A stretch of DNA of 10,262 bases from Candidatus Pacearchaeota archaeon (GCA_002687255.1 NYZR01000010.1:1-10262), one strand, 5' to 3'. Counted from the stretch's first letter, positions 1 through 5,823 are shown. Notes: generated by a model from the letters alone, not told the origin. A program made the numbers and translations.

Positions 1-39
1 AAGAGTGATGTGTTGACGGTTGTAGCGACGGCTGCTTAA
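1..39 (+). CDS. 3' end of an unidentified gene entering from the left
   Basis: Frame 1 is open from the window edge to a TAA at 37-39 and encodes KSDVLTVVATAA. The other two forward frames hit stops almost at once. The stop is followed by a run of six T (40-45), which fits the end of a transcribed gene. Only 12 codons are visible, so no family can be named. The main doubt is whether this frame is coding at all. Confidence 0.4.
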   Translation, partial: KSDVLTVVATAA

Positions 40-72
40 TTTTTTCATCGTGCTTGGAGCGCTCGTTTTTTG
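40..72 (+). terminator. T-run terminator candidates after the left-edge gene
   Basis: Two runs of six T (40-45 and 66-71) follow the stop codon at 37-39. Archaeal transcription often ends at such U-tracts without a strong hairpin. The palindrome GAGCGCTC (57-64) just before the second run has no room for a loop. The runs also precede the promoter of the next gene. Confidence 0.4.
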
Positions 73-115
73 ATATCGTGTTACAGCGAACACAGGGCGA
101 TGCTACATCTCCTGG

Positions 116-128
116 GAAAGGTATATAA
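116..128 (+). promoter_or_regulatory. BRE/TATA promoter of the 151-1260 gene
   Basis: A purine-rich BRE-like GAAAGG (116-121) is followed by TATATAA (122-128). The box centre is 26 nt upstream of the ATG at 151, which puts the predicted transcription start at or next to the start codon. This implies a leaderless mRNA and supports 151 over the upstream in-frame start at 70. Confidence 0.7.
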
Positions 129-150
129 CGGGATCTATCTTGTTGGAATT

Positions 151-1260
151 ATGGGGAGATGTTTGTTTTTTGGTTTGTTTGTATTGGTGTTGTTTGCAGG
201 TTTGGCAAGTGCGGCTTTGGGGATCAGTCCGGCGAAGTTAACTTATGATTTCGTTCCGGGGATGGAGCATGAGATTGAGTATACTGTTATTTCTGATCGG
301 CCAGATCAGGTGGCTTTTGTTTATAGTGAGGGGGCGTTAGGTGAGTTGGTTGGTGTGAGCAGGGAGAAGGTGGTTGGGGAGGAGCAGTTTGTGGCGACTC
401 TGCGATTTCCGCAGACTATGGGGAAGCCTGGAAGGCACAGGATTTATGTGGTGGCTAGTGAACAGAAGGCTGAGGGGATTGAGCCGTTGGGATCTGCCGT
501 GACAGTGCGGGCAGTGATTGAGGTGTTTGTTCCGTATCCTGGACAGTATGTGGATGTTGCTCTGGATGTTTCGAATGGAAATGTTGATGAGACGATTCCT
601 TTGGTTTTGAAGTTGGAGAGTTTGGGGACTGAGAACGTGACTGTTTCTCCGAGAGTTGAGGTGTTTGATCGTGATGGGACGCAGGTCGCTACACGTGGGT
701 TTGATTCGTTCTTGTTGCCTAGTCGGGAGAGGAAGGATGTGCATGCTGAGATGTCGACGATGGGTTGGAAGCCGGGAGAGTTTCTTGCTGTTGGAAAAGC
801 GAGCTTTGCTGGACAGACTAATGATGTGAATAAGACGTTTCTTGTCGGTTCTTTGTTCGTGAATGTGACGAATCATACTGAGAGATTGGTGAGGCAGGAA
901 GGGATTCAGAAGTTTTTGGTAAACGTGGAGAGTCGTTGGAATGGGGCTTTGGATGAGGTGTTTGCCGAGGTGAATCTTTCGAATGAAGAAGGCAGTGTTT
1001 TTGTGAAGACGCCTTCCGTTTCTTTGAGACCCTGGGAATTTGCGGAGCTTGTTGCTTTCGTAGATACTGATGAATTGGATGGGGTGTATCAGAGCGAAAT
1101 TGTGGTGAGGTATGCTGGTGTGAGCACGAGAGTGTTTGGTTTGTTGGAAGTTGGATCTGCAGAGCAGGTTTGGATGTGGGTTCTTGTTCTTGTTGTGGTT
1201 GCTTTGTTCTTGTGGAAGCGTTCGGTTTCGGAGCATGGGAAGCAAGATGAAAAGCGATAG
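151..1260 (+). CDS. secreted/membrane-anchored Ig-like protein, function unknown
   Basis: This encodes a 369-aa envelope protein that I do not recognise as a named family. Residues 1-21 form a signal peptide (hydrophobic stretch FFGLFVLVLFAGL, then ASA before the predicted cleavage). The mature part starts with GISPAKLTYDF and is beta-rich, like the stacked Ig/NEW3-type domains of archaeal surface proteins. Residues about 340-355 are a C-terminal membrane helix, followed by a short charged tail ending in DEKR. Most of the protein should therefore lie outside the cell. Several N-x-S/T sequons (NVT, NKT, NHT, NLS) suggest N-glycosylation. The frame is open upstream to 70, but the start at 151 is preferred: it begins right at the signal peptide and sits 26 nt after a TATA box. 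The 3' end overlaps the next gene, so the two are probably co-transcribed. Confidence 0.82.
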   Translation: MGRCLFFGLFVLVLFAGLASAALGISPAKLTYDFVPGMEHEIEYTVISDRPDQVAFVYSEGALGELVGVSREKVVGEEQFVATLRFPQTMGKPGRHRIYVVASEQKAEGIEPLGSAVTVRAVIEVFVPYPGQYVDVALDVSNGNVDETIPLVLKLESLGTENVTVSPRVEVFDRDGTQVATRGFDSFLLPSRERKDVHAEMSTMGWKPGEFLAVGKASFAGQTNDVNKTFLVGSLFVNVTNHTERLVRQEGIQKFLVNVESRWNGALDEVFAEVNLSNEEGSVFVKTPSVSLRPWEFAELVAFVDTDELDGVYQSEIVVRYAGVSTRVFGLLEVGSAEQVWMWVLVLVVVALFLWKRSVSEHGKQDEKR

Positions 1261-1666
1261 AGTTTTGTTGCTGGCGGTAGCTGTTTTGGTTTTTGCTGTT
1301 TTGGTTTTTGCTGTTTCTTTGTCTGATTTTTTCGGCTGGGTCGCTGTTGATACAGAAAGGGTTTATGCTAGTGTTAATGTCTCTGATCGTGTGGGTTTTA
1401 ATGTGAATGGCAGCGCTTTGACTTTTGGGAGTATTCTTCCAGGAGGATCTTCTTCGAGATCTGTTATTTTTCAGAATACTTATTCTTTTCCTGTTGAATT
1501 GAGGATTTCTGTGGAAGGAGATATTGCTGGGCTTGTTCAGGTTGGGGATGGGTGGGAGATTCCTGTTGGTGGAGGGTTGGAGATTCCCTTCTCTGTTTAT
1601 GCTGGGCCTGGTGTTCGACAGGGTTTTTCTGACGGATTTGTGGTGTTTCGGATTTTGAGACAATGA
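1247..1666 (+). CDS. small N-anchored extracytoplasmic beta-domain protein
   Basis: This encodes a 139-aa protein of unknown function. A short basic start (MKSDR) is followed by a hydrophobic helix (about residues 6-24, LLLAVAVLVFAVLVFAV), then about 110 residues of beta-rich sequence with a sequon (NVS) and a glycine-rich loop (PGGSS). The topology is a signal anchor or uncleaved signal peptide with the beta domain outside. The domain looks like a single Ig/NEW3-like unit, related in style to its neighbours. The start overlaps the end of the upstream gene by 14 nt (ATG 1247, upstream stop 1258-1260). An alternative ATG at 1235 would add four residues (MGSK). Overlap and shared topology suggest translational coupling and a joint envelope role. 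The TGA stop (1664-1666) lies in the first bases of the structured element that follows, so the C terminus may have been set by an insertion. Confidence 0.75.
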   Translation: MKSDRVLLLAVAVLVFAVLVFAVSLSDFFGWVAVDTERVYASVNVSDRVGFNVNGSALTFGSILPGGSSSRSVIFQNTYSFPVELRISVEGDIAGLVQVGDGWEIPVGGGLEIPFSVYAGPGVRQGFSDGFVVFRILRQ

Positions 1667-1781
1667 GATTTGAGCTTGCGCAACCTCCTTGCTTTAGCTC
1701 GTGTGCAAGCAAGCACAAATCTCGAGCGTGAACTACCCGGGGGGCGGAGGACGCCCCAGGCTTTAGCCCGGGGTGGTTCAC
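1665..1781 (+). mobile_element. IS200/IS605 (IS1341/TnpB)-type right-end remnant, omega-RNA-like
   Basis: Two strong structures lie side by side. The first is a hairpin at 1665-1723: 8 bp (1665-1672 with 1716-1723), an A-A mismatch, then 6 bp (1674-1679 with 1709-1714). The second is a three-way junction at 1728-1781: an 11-bp outer stem (GTGAAC.ACCC with GGGT.GTTCAC, one G-T wobble), an inner hairpin GGGGCG/CGCCCC (1741-1757) and a GGC-TTTA-GCC hairpin (1759-1768). A GC-rich stem around CTTTAG followed by GTGGTTCA(C) is, from memory, the style of right ends of archaeal IS605/IS1341 elements, which double as the TnpB guide-RNA scaffold. No tnpA or tnpB frame remains. By that model the guide would be the host sequence from about 1782. 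Alternatives are a REP-like palindromic repeat or a MITE. The small ORFs across it are not protein genes. Confidence 0.55.
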
Positions 1782-1822
1782 ACAATGAGGTTCTTGGTCT
1801 TGGTGAGATGCTTTTGCGAAGC

Positions 1823-1835
1823 CAAAGATATTTAA
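1823..1835 (+). promoter_or_regulatory. BRE/TATA promoter of the 1858-3303 gene
   Basis: CAAAG (1823-1827) followed by ATATTTAA (1828-1835). The box centre is 26 nt upstream of the ATG at 1858, which predicts a leaderless mRNA. The gene is therefore likely transcribed independently of the two upstream envelope genes and of the structured element in between. Confidence 0.65.
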
Positions 1836-1857
1836 GAGTGATCTTCTTGGTGTTGAG

Positions 1858-3303
1858 ATGTTGAAGAGGGGGATGAGGAATGGTTTTCGTGTGGTATTGT
1901 TTTTCGTAATTTTTTTGTCGGTGTTTATGTTGTTGGGTAACGTGTTGTTGTATGCTTCGTATCAGCAGTTAGTTGGTGTTCATGGAAGAGCGACGGAAGG
2001 GAGTATTGGTTTTACTGTTGTTGATAGCACCAGTCCTAATGTGACAATTGTTTTTCCTGAAGCTGTTCAGTATACTTCTAGCACTGTGGATATCAATCTT
2101 AGCTTACATGAGTCTGGCTATTGTGAATATTCTCTTGATGGTGGGGTGACGAATAATACTCTGACGGCAAGAGATGGAAATACTAGTTATACTGGAGATA
2201 CAGGTAGCATAGATGATGCGTTGTATACGTTTCGGGCATATTGTAATGATACTTCTGGGAATCGGAATGATACCGAGTTTCTTGCCTTTTCTGTTTCTAC
2301 TGGCACTTCTAGCGACGCCGCTGCTGGCGGGGGCGGCGGAGGGGGTGGTGGAGGCGGTGGAAGTAGTCCTGCGAAGGAAACTACTTGGGTGGTTGATGTT
2401 GCTCGGTTGAAGGCTTCTGCGAATTTGGGCGAGACTAAGAAAAAGTATTTCCAGATCACAAATAATGGGGTGACTGCCTTGGTTTTCACGCTTCGTCATA
2501 ATGTGGATTCCTATCTTTCTTTTTCCGACGATTCTTTGGAGATTGATCCGAATACTTCAAAGAAGGTGACTGCGACCTTTAAGGCACCTGAGAGAGGAAA
2601 ACCTGATGTCTATACAGGGGAGATTACTGTTTCTACGAAGGGTTCTAAGAAGAAGATCCCAGTTATTTTTGAGGTTAGCTCAGGGAAGGCGCTTATTGAT
2701 ATGAGTGTTTATATTCCTCCTGTGTCTCAGAAATTAGGGGTCGGAGAGGATTTGACATTTGATGTTGAGCTTGATCCTGCTGAGGAAGGCGAACGTGAGG
2801 TGACCCTTTTGTATATGGTAAAGGACTTTTCTGATGTCGTTCATCTTCAGTATGAAGAGGTTGTGATGTTGGATAAGGCGATGGCACACCGGGTTTCTTT
2901 GGATGCAAGTGATCTTCTCGATGGGGAGTATATTCTGGTTGTGGCCGCTACTGATAGTCATGGCACAAGTGTGGATTCCCAGGTGTTTACTGTTGATCTT
3001 GGTGTTGCTCTTTCTGCTTCTTTTGGCATGGATCATTTTTCTTTGTTGTGGTTTGCGTTGGTTGCTCTTATTGCTGTTGCTCTGGGATGGTTCTTGTGGA
3101 TACATCATAGGGGTCATGGGAGGGGTGGTCGGTTTAGGAGGAGGCGCTCTTCAGGGTTTGCGGCGTCTCTAGGTCTTGGTGAGTTACAAGGGAAGTTGAT
3201 GGCTCTAGAGGAAGCGAAAGCTGGAGGGTTCGTGAAGGATTCATCTTATAGGAAAGGGAAGCGATCTCTTTCGTCTAAAATGAAGAAGAGGTTGGGGCGG
3301 TGA
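1858..3303 (+). CDS. Ig-like membrane protein with poly-Gly linker and basic cytoplasmic tail
   Basis: This encodes a 481-aa bitopic or double-anchored envelope protein of unknown function. In order it has: an N-terminal hydrophobic helix (about 11-33); an Ig-like domain (about 56-147) starting SPNVTIVFP, with two cysteines (89, 129) that could form a disulfide; a run of 12 glycines (157-168) as linker; a NEW3-like beta domain (about 175-272); and a second beta domain (about 285-380). A membrane helix (about 395-415) is followed by an Arg/His-rich cytoplasmic tail. The last 40 residues (ELQGKLMALEEAKAGGFVKD) resemble the short helical end domains (SHOCT-like) of membrane proteins. Sequons NVT, NLS, NTS and NDT fit a glycosylated exterior. 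The start at 1858 is chosen from the TATA spacing; ATG 1873 is an alternative. Poly-Gly linkers next to Ig-like domains are common in DPANN surface proteins. Confidence 0.8.
   Translation: MLKRGMRNGFRVVLFFVIFLSVFMLLGNVLLYASYQQLVGVHGRATEGSIGFTVVDSTSPNVTIVFPEAVQYTSSTVDINLSLHESGYCEYSLDGGVTNNTLTARDGNTSYTGDTGSIDDALYTFRAYCNDTSGNRNDTEFLAFSVSTGTSSDAAAGGGGGGGGGGGGSSPAKETTWVVDVARLKASANLGETKKKYFQITNNGVTALVFTLRHNVDSYLSFSDDSLEIDPNTSKKVTATFKAPERGKPDVYTGEITVSTKGSKKKIPVIFEVSSGKALIDMSVYIPPVSQKLGVGEDLTFDVELDPAEEGEREVTLLYMVKDFSDVVHLQYEEVVMLDKAMAHRVSLDASDLLDGEYILVVAATDSHGTSVDSQVFTVDLGVALSASFGMDHFSLLWFALVALIAVALGWFLWIHHRGHGRGGRFRRRRSSGFAASLGLGELQGKLMALEEAKAGGFVKDSSYRKGKRSLSSKMKKRLGR
2326..2361 (+). repeat. GGN tract encoding a 12-glycine linker
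   Basis: Twelve consecutive glycine codons (GGC, GGG, GGA and GGT mixed) lie within the Ig-like membrane protein. The varied codons argue that the glycine run is selected at protein level and is not a fresh microsatellite expansion. It separates the N-terminal Ig-like domain from the two membrane-proximal beta domains. Confidence 0.8.
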
Positions 3304-3318
3304 AATACTTGTCTTTTT

Positions 3319-3498
3319 CCAAAAAATGCCTTCGTGGCACGCCTCTGTTTTGCTCTGTTTGTGGATGTGCATCATGGCGCTTCGTGAGCCCATTTTTTGT
3401 TGCGTCTTTGGATCCGCCACCCCTTTTTCCCCACAGGTTCGCTGTGGCGCATACATCCACTGCTCTTGGTTACTACAGTGCTCTCTCCCCACGCCCTT
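3319..3498 (-). ncRNA. candidate structured non-coding RNA (unknown class)
   Basis: The 267-bp stretch between the flanking genes shows no convincing protein. Read on the minus strand it has the parts of an RNA gene. TTTATAAA (3519-3526) predicts a start near 3498. A long-range pairing GTGGATGT/ACATCCAC (3361-3368 with 3453-3460) encloses a perfect hairpin CCACAG-CTGTGG (3431-3447) and an imperfect one (3374-3393). A further hairpin TGCC-ACGAA-GGCA followed by six U (3339-3321) looks like an intrinsic terminator. Two hairpins share the loop ACGAA. C exceeds G on the + strand here (39 C to 21 G in 3421-3540), so a minus transcript would be G-rich, unlike the surroundings. I see no RNase P, SRP or tRNA hallmarks. 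The class is unknown and the call is inference. Confidence 0.33.
3321..3339 (-). terminator. hairpin plus U-run on the minus strand
   Basis: On the minus strand TGCC (3339-3336), loop ACGAA and GGCA (3330-3327) are followed directly by six T (3326-3321). The stem is short (4 bp) but perfect. It could end the candidate minus-strand RNA. No minus-strand protein gene upstream needs it. Confidence 0.4.
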
Positions 3499-3518
3499 CT
3501 GTTTTGCTCGCCACAATG

Positions 3519-3526
3519 TTTATAAA
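3519..3526 (+). promoter_or_regulatory. TATA box, palindromic, upstream of the coiled-coil gene
   Basis: TTTATAAA is its own reverse complement, so it can be read in either direction. For the + strand it predicts a start near 3548, leaving about a 22-nt leader before the GTG at 3571. This is unlike the other promoters here, which sit about 25 nt from their start codons. On the minus strand it would serve the candidate RNA. No obvious Shine-Dalgarno sequence lies in the leader. Confidence 0.5.
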
Positions 3527-3570
3527 GAACTTTTCGTTGGGTAGGATAAGCACAACATGGGGTTGCGAGC

Positions 3571-4098
3571 GTGGCAAGTAGTGCTGGCTCACGACGGTTG
3601 GTTGCCTGGTTCAAGAAGAGTGTTCGGGAAGGGTATCCGATTAACAGGTGTGTGGAGGTCTTGCTGGACAATGGCTATGATCCTGTGATGGTGAGGGAGG
3701 CTGTAGAGCTTTATCACGGAGTGAGACCCAGGAAGGAGAAGGCTGAGAAAAAGAAAACAGGGAAATCAAAAAAAATGCCGGCGAAAAAATCTACGGGGAA
3801 GAAGGGTTCTTCTATGTCTGGGACTTCTGCATTGTCTGGAGCCATTCAAGATCTTGAGAGTGAGTTGATGAAGCTAGGGAAGAAGAAGCATGAAATTGAG
3901 GATGCTGTAGCTTCGGTCTCTGCTGAGGTGGCGTATTCACAGGCTCGGGAGAGAGAGTTCCAGCAGAAGATTTCTGCGTTGATTGCTGAGGAAGGGAGTT
4001 TGAAGAATCGTGAGAAGAATTTGCAGGCTCGGTTGGATAGAGTTGGGGATAAGATGGCGAAGGTTGCGAAGATTCGTGCTGAGATGGGTGATGTTTAG
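3571..4098 (+). CDS. basic coiled-coil protein with N-terminal two-helix motif
   Basis: This encodes a 175-aa cytoplasmic protein of unknown function. Residues about 9-48 (LVAWFKKSVREGYPINRCV..LLDNGYDPVMVREAVEL) match the two-helix pattern 'helix, gly-tyr/phe, helix, GY.P..V.EA' seen at the ends of many archaeal proteins. Residues about 51-85 are a Lys-rich, probably disordered linker. Residues about 87-170 form a long heptad-rich coiled coil (ALSGAIQDLESELMKLGKKK onward). There is no signal peptide or membrane helix. The start is GTG at 3571: the only codons between the in-frame TAA at 3547-3549 and this GTG cannot start translation. The nearby ATG at 3557 is in another frame that soon stops. 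The basic linker suggests binding to nucleic acid or membrane, but that is speculation. Confidence 0.72.
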   Translation: MASSAGSRRLVAWFKKSVREGYPINRCVEVLLDNGYDPVMVREAVELYHGVRPRKEKAEKKKTGKSKKMPAKKSTGKKGSSMSGTSALSGAIQDLESELMKLGKKKHEIEDAVASVSAEVAYSQAREREFQQKISALIAEEGSLKNREKNLQARLDRVGDKMAKVAKIRAEMGDV

Positions 4099-4103
4099 TA
4101 TAG

Positions 4104-4114
4104 AAATGTTTAAG
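4104..4114 (+). promoter_or_regulatory. BRE/TATA promoter of the 4138-4452 gene
   Basis: AAA (4104-4106) followed by TGTTTAAG (4107-4114), whose centre is about 27 nt upstream of the ATG at 4138. This supports a leaderless mRNA and the ATG at 4138 over the GTG two codons earlier at 4132. Confidence 0.55.
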
Positions 4115-4137
4115 TAGGGTTTCTTGGTGAGGTGTGT

Positions 4138-4452
4138 ATGTTTGGACTGATTCAAGAAAGATATCAGAGTCTTTCTGAGAAGTATACAGCTCTTGATCAT
4201 CAAAGAAGTTCTCAGAGGGTGACTGTTGGTGGGAAGGAGCCACTTACTCTTTCTTATGATCGTTTGAATGGATTTCTCTTCGGTGAGAATGATGTTCCTG
4301 CGTCTGATGATCGAATTGCTCAGGTGAGATTGTATGGCGATGAGCATGGGTTTTTCCCCGAAGTTGTTGATGAAGGGGGTGTTGATAGAACTTCATTAGC
4401 ACTGCAGCAGGTTTTGCGAGTGGTTCAGTTTCACAGGGATTTACCGTCTTAG
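4138..4452 (+). CDS. small conserved-looking hypothetical protein
   Basis: This encodes a 104-aa soluble protein that I do not recognise. It starts with an amphipathic helix (MFGLIQERYQSLSEKYTAL). A mixed middle follows (VTVGGKEPLTLSYDRLNGF, then LFGENDVPASDDRIAQVRLY), and the end is helical (RTSLALQQVLRVVQFHRDL). It has no cysteines, signal peptide or membrane helix. The start is chosen from TATA spacing; GTG 4132 is possible. It ends 7 bp from the convergent stop of the small ORF downstream of aRF1, so the two transcription units probably run into each other here. Confidence rests on the promoter fit and the folded-protein look of the sequence. Confidence 0.6.
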   Translation: MFGLIQERYQSLSEKYTALDHQRSSQRVTVGGKEPLTLSYDRLNGFLFGENDVPASDDRIAQVRLYGDEHGFFPEVVDEGGVDRTSLALQQVLRVVQFHRDLPS

Positions 4453-4459
4453 CTTCTAT

Positions 4460-4678
4460 TTATTCTTGGCAGCCTCTGTTTATCAATTCGGTTCGTGCTG
4501 CTGATGCTTCTAGGCCTGAGGGGAGTGAATGGTCTGTTAGGTGGACAAGGGTTCTCGCTAATAGATTGAGTTGTTGTGCGGCTTCGTATTTTTGGATGGT
4601 GGCTCGGAGCTCTTTTGGAGATCCTCTTCGTGCTTGTGCTTCACGTTGCTGTCCTTCTTGGTATTGTTTGAGAAACAT
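4460..4678 (-). CDS. 72-aa helical protein coupled to aRF1
   Basis: This short protein of unknown function starts MFLKQYQEGQQREAQARRG and is rich in Q, E, A and R; it is probably all helical. Its ATG (4678-4676) lies one base after the aRF1 stop (TAACATG), an arrangement typical of translational coupling. A TTG three codons earlier (4687) inside the aRF1 end is an alternative start. No Shine-Dalgarno is obvious, which again fits reinitiation. It could be a small ribosome- or termination-linked partner of aRF1, but only its position suggests this. It is convergent with the 4138-4452 gene. Confidence 0.55.
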   Translation of the reverse strand: MFLKQYQEGQQREAQARRGSPKELRATIQKYEAAQQLNLLARTLVHLTDHSLPSGLEASAARTELINRGCQE

Positions 4679-4679
4679 G

Positions 4680-5786
4680 TTATTCAATCGGAAATCTCAA
4701 CAAGGCTCCGATGCCTGTTTTTGTGAGGTTGATGAACTGCTGGCCGTCTTGGTGTTCGTCCGAGATTAAAACTACGGAGGCTCCGATGTTTTCTGCCATT
4801 TTGGAGAGTTCACTTGTTTTTGCTTTGCTGAGCTTTTTGTCTAAGAAGAGTTTGTCGACGGCGCCCCGTTCTAGGGCGACCTTGACTTTTTCCTCTCCGT
4901 AAGGTGCCATGTTCTTGTGTTTTCCAAGTGTGTCGAAAAACTGTTCTAGGATCTTTTTCTCTTTGATGAGTTCTTGTTCGGCGATGTCTTCTTGGGATTC
5001 TTCGACTAGGAGTTCTAGTCCGTGTTCGTCCACATAGCCAATGTCCTTGAGGGCTATGACTTTTTCTTTGAGCTTGGTTACGAGCTGCCCTTCTTCTAGA
5101 AATTCTTCTTTCGTCGGAATCGGCCCACCGATAAGGATCCCTTTTAGTTTGTCTAGATCGAAGAAGTGATCCTTCATGGATTCTGCTACTCTTCTGAAGA
5201 AATCTTTTGCGAGGCCTTCTGTTATTCTATGGAATCTTTGGCTGGACTGGCCGCCTGCACGAGTTTTTCCTGGAACTCCTGAAGTGAGCGATTGGAGCAT
5301 CTTGATATCCTTGCCTTCAAGTAGTCCGATGCTTGCTTCTTGTCGGTCTATGGCTAGGAGTCCGAAGACTTCTTCCACTTCGAGCATGGCCTTCAGAGGT
5401 TCTAATAGAAATGTTTGATCGCAACGATACATTCTGACCTTGAGAGCTTTCGGTGGTTCGATGGCCCAGATCTCAATATTTTGTTGGCCTTCTTTTTCTG
5501 AAGTGTTGCCTGCATAAATGGCTAGTCCGTTTTCTGGGGTTTTCTTGTAGGTCTTGAGTTCTCTGATTATTGTGTCCAATCCATCTGTGACTGCCGAACG
5601 GGTTTGTTTGGATTTGATGTTCGTTGCTGTCGATCTTTCACCTTCTAATTGTTTTTGAACGAGGTTGATGTTCTGTCCCGTTGGTATGAGGACGGAGACG
5701 AGTTGGGTGTGGCGGCCTTTGATGGCATCTAGGGTTTCAATGAGTTCTTCAAGTTCTCTTGCTTGTTGGGGGGTGAGGTCTGACAT
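4680..5786 (-). CDS. prf1: archaeal peptide chain release factor 1 (aRF1)
   Basis: This factor reads all three stop codons in the ribosomal A site and triggers release of the finished peptide, working with the aIF/EF1A-type GTPase and ABCE1. All hallmark motifs are visible: NIKS (56-59) and YxCxxxF (YRCDQTF, 120-126) in the stop-codon-reading domain 1, and GGQ (178-180, in RAGGQSSQRF) at the tip of domain 2. Domain 3 follows (about 212-368). The protein is 368 aa; archaeal homologues are usually about 410-420. The only cysteine is C122, so the zinc-binding mini-domain found in domain 3 of many archaeal factors is absent. Genes in this window end in TAA, TAG and TGA, consistent with ordinary omnipotent termination. 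It has its own promoter downstream of valS and a coupled 72-aa ORF behind it. Confidence 0.96.
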   Translation of the reverse strand: MSDLTPQQARELEELIETLDAIKGRHTQLVSVLIPTGQNINLVQKQLEGERSTATNIKSKQTRSAVTDGLDTIIRELKTYKKTPENGLAIYAGNTSEKEGQQNIEIWAIEPPKALKVRMYRCDQTFLLEPLKAMLEVEEVFGLLAIDRQEASIGLLEGKDIKMLQSLTSGVPGKTRAGGQSSQRFHRITEGLAKDFFRRVAESMKDHFFDLDKLKGILIGGPIPTKEEFLEEGQLVTKLKEKVIALKDIGYVDEHGLELLVEESQEDIAEQELIKEKKILEQFFDTLGKHKNMAPYGEEKVKVALERGAVDKLFLDKKLSKAKTSELSKMAENIGASVVLISDEHQDGQQFINLTKTGIGALLRFPIE

Positions 5787-5807
5787 GGTAGTTAGATGAG
5801 TGTGTGG

Positions 5808-5816
5808 TTTAAAAAA
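5808..5816 (-). promoter_or_regulatory. TATA promoter of aRF1, overlapping a T-run after valS
   Basis: On the minus strand TTTTTTAAA (5816-5808) lies in the 37-bp gap between valS and aRF1. The TTTAAA centre is 24.5 nt from the aRF1 ATG at 5786, predicting a leaderless mRNA. The same T-run, 7 nt past the valS stop, could also terminate valS transcripts, so one short sequence may do both jobs. Confidence 0.6.
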
Positions 5817-5823
5817 TGTGGTG

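Noticed and set aside
70..150. 27-residue N-terminal extension of the first envelope protein
   Set aside because: It contains the TATA box and would bury the signal peptide; the TATA spacing supports the ATG at 151.
337..1245. 302-aa reverse ORF
   Set aside because: It is antisense to the signal-peptide protein at 151-1260; its His/Asn/Ile/Arg-rich sequence is a composition shadow.
1608..1640. tRNA T-arm-like GGTGTTCGACAGGG
   Set aside because: It lies inside a coding frame and no acceptor stem or anticodon arm surrounds it. I found no tRNA in the window.
1665..1781. CRISPR-like repeat
   Set aside because: There is only one copy of the palindromic unit and no repeat-spacer periodicity anywhere in the window.
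1670..1864. 64-aa forward ORF and overlapping reverse ORFs over the structured element
   Set aside because: The peptides are translations of hairpin DNA of the IS605-like end; such spurious ORFs recur wherever these ends occur.
3319..3498. RNase P or SRP RNA
   Set aside because: The conserved core boxes of RNase P RNA and the SRP helix 8 signature are not visible on either strand.
3300..3581. 93-aa forward ORF with a CSVCGC zinc-like stretch
   Set aside because: It overlaps the end of the upstream gene and the start of the next, has no promoter or ribosome-binding site of its own, and its sequence looks like random translation of the non-coding block.
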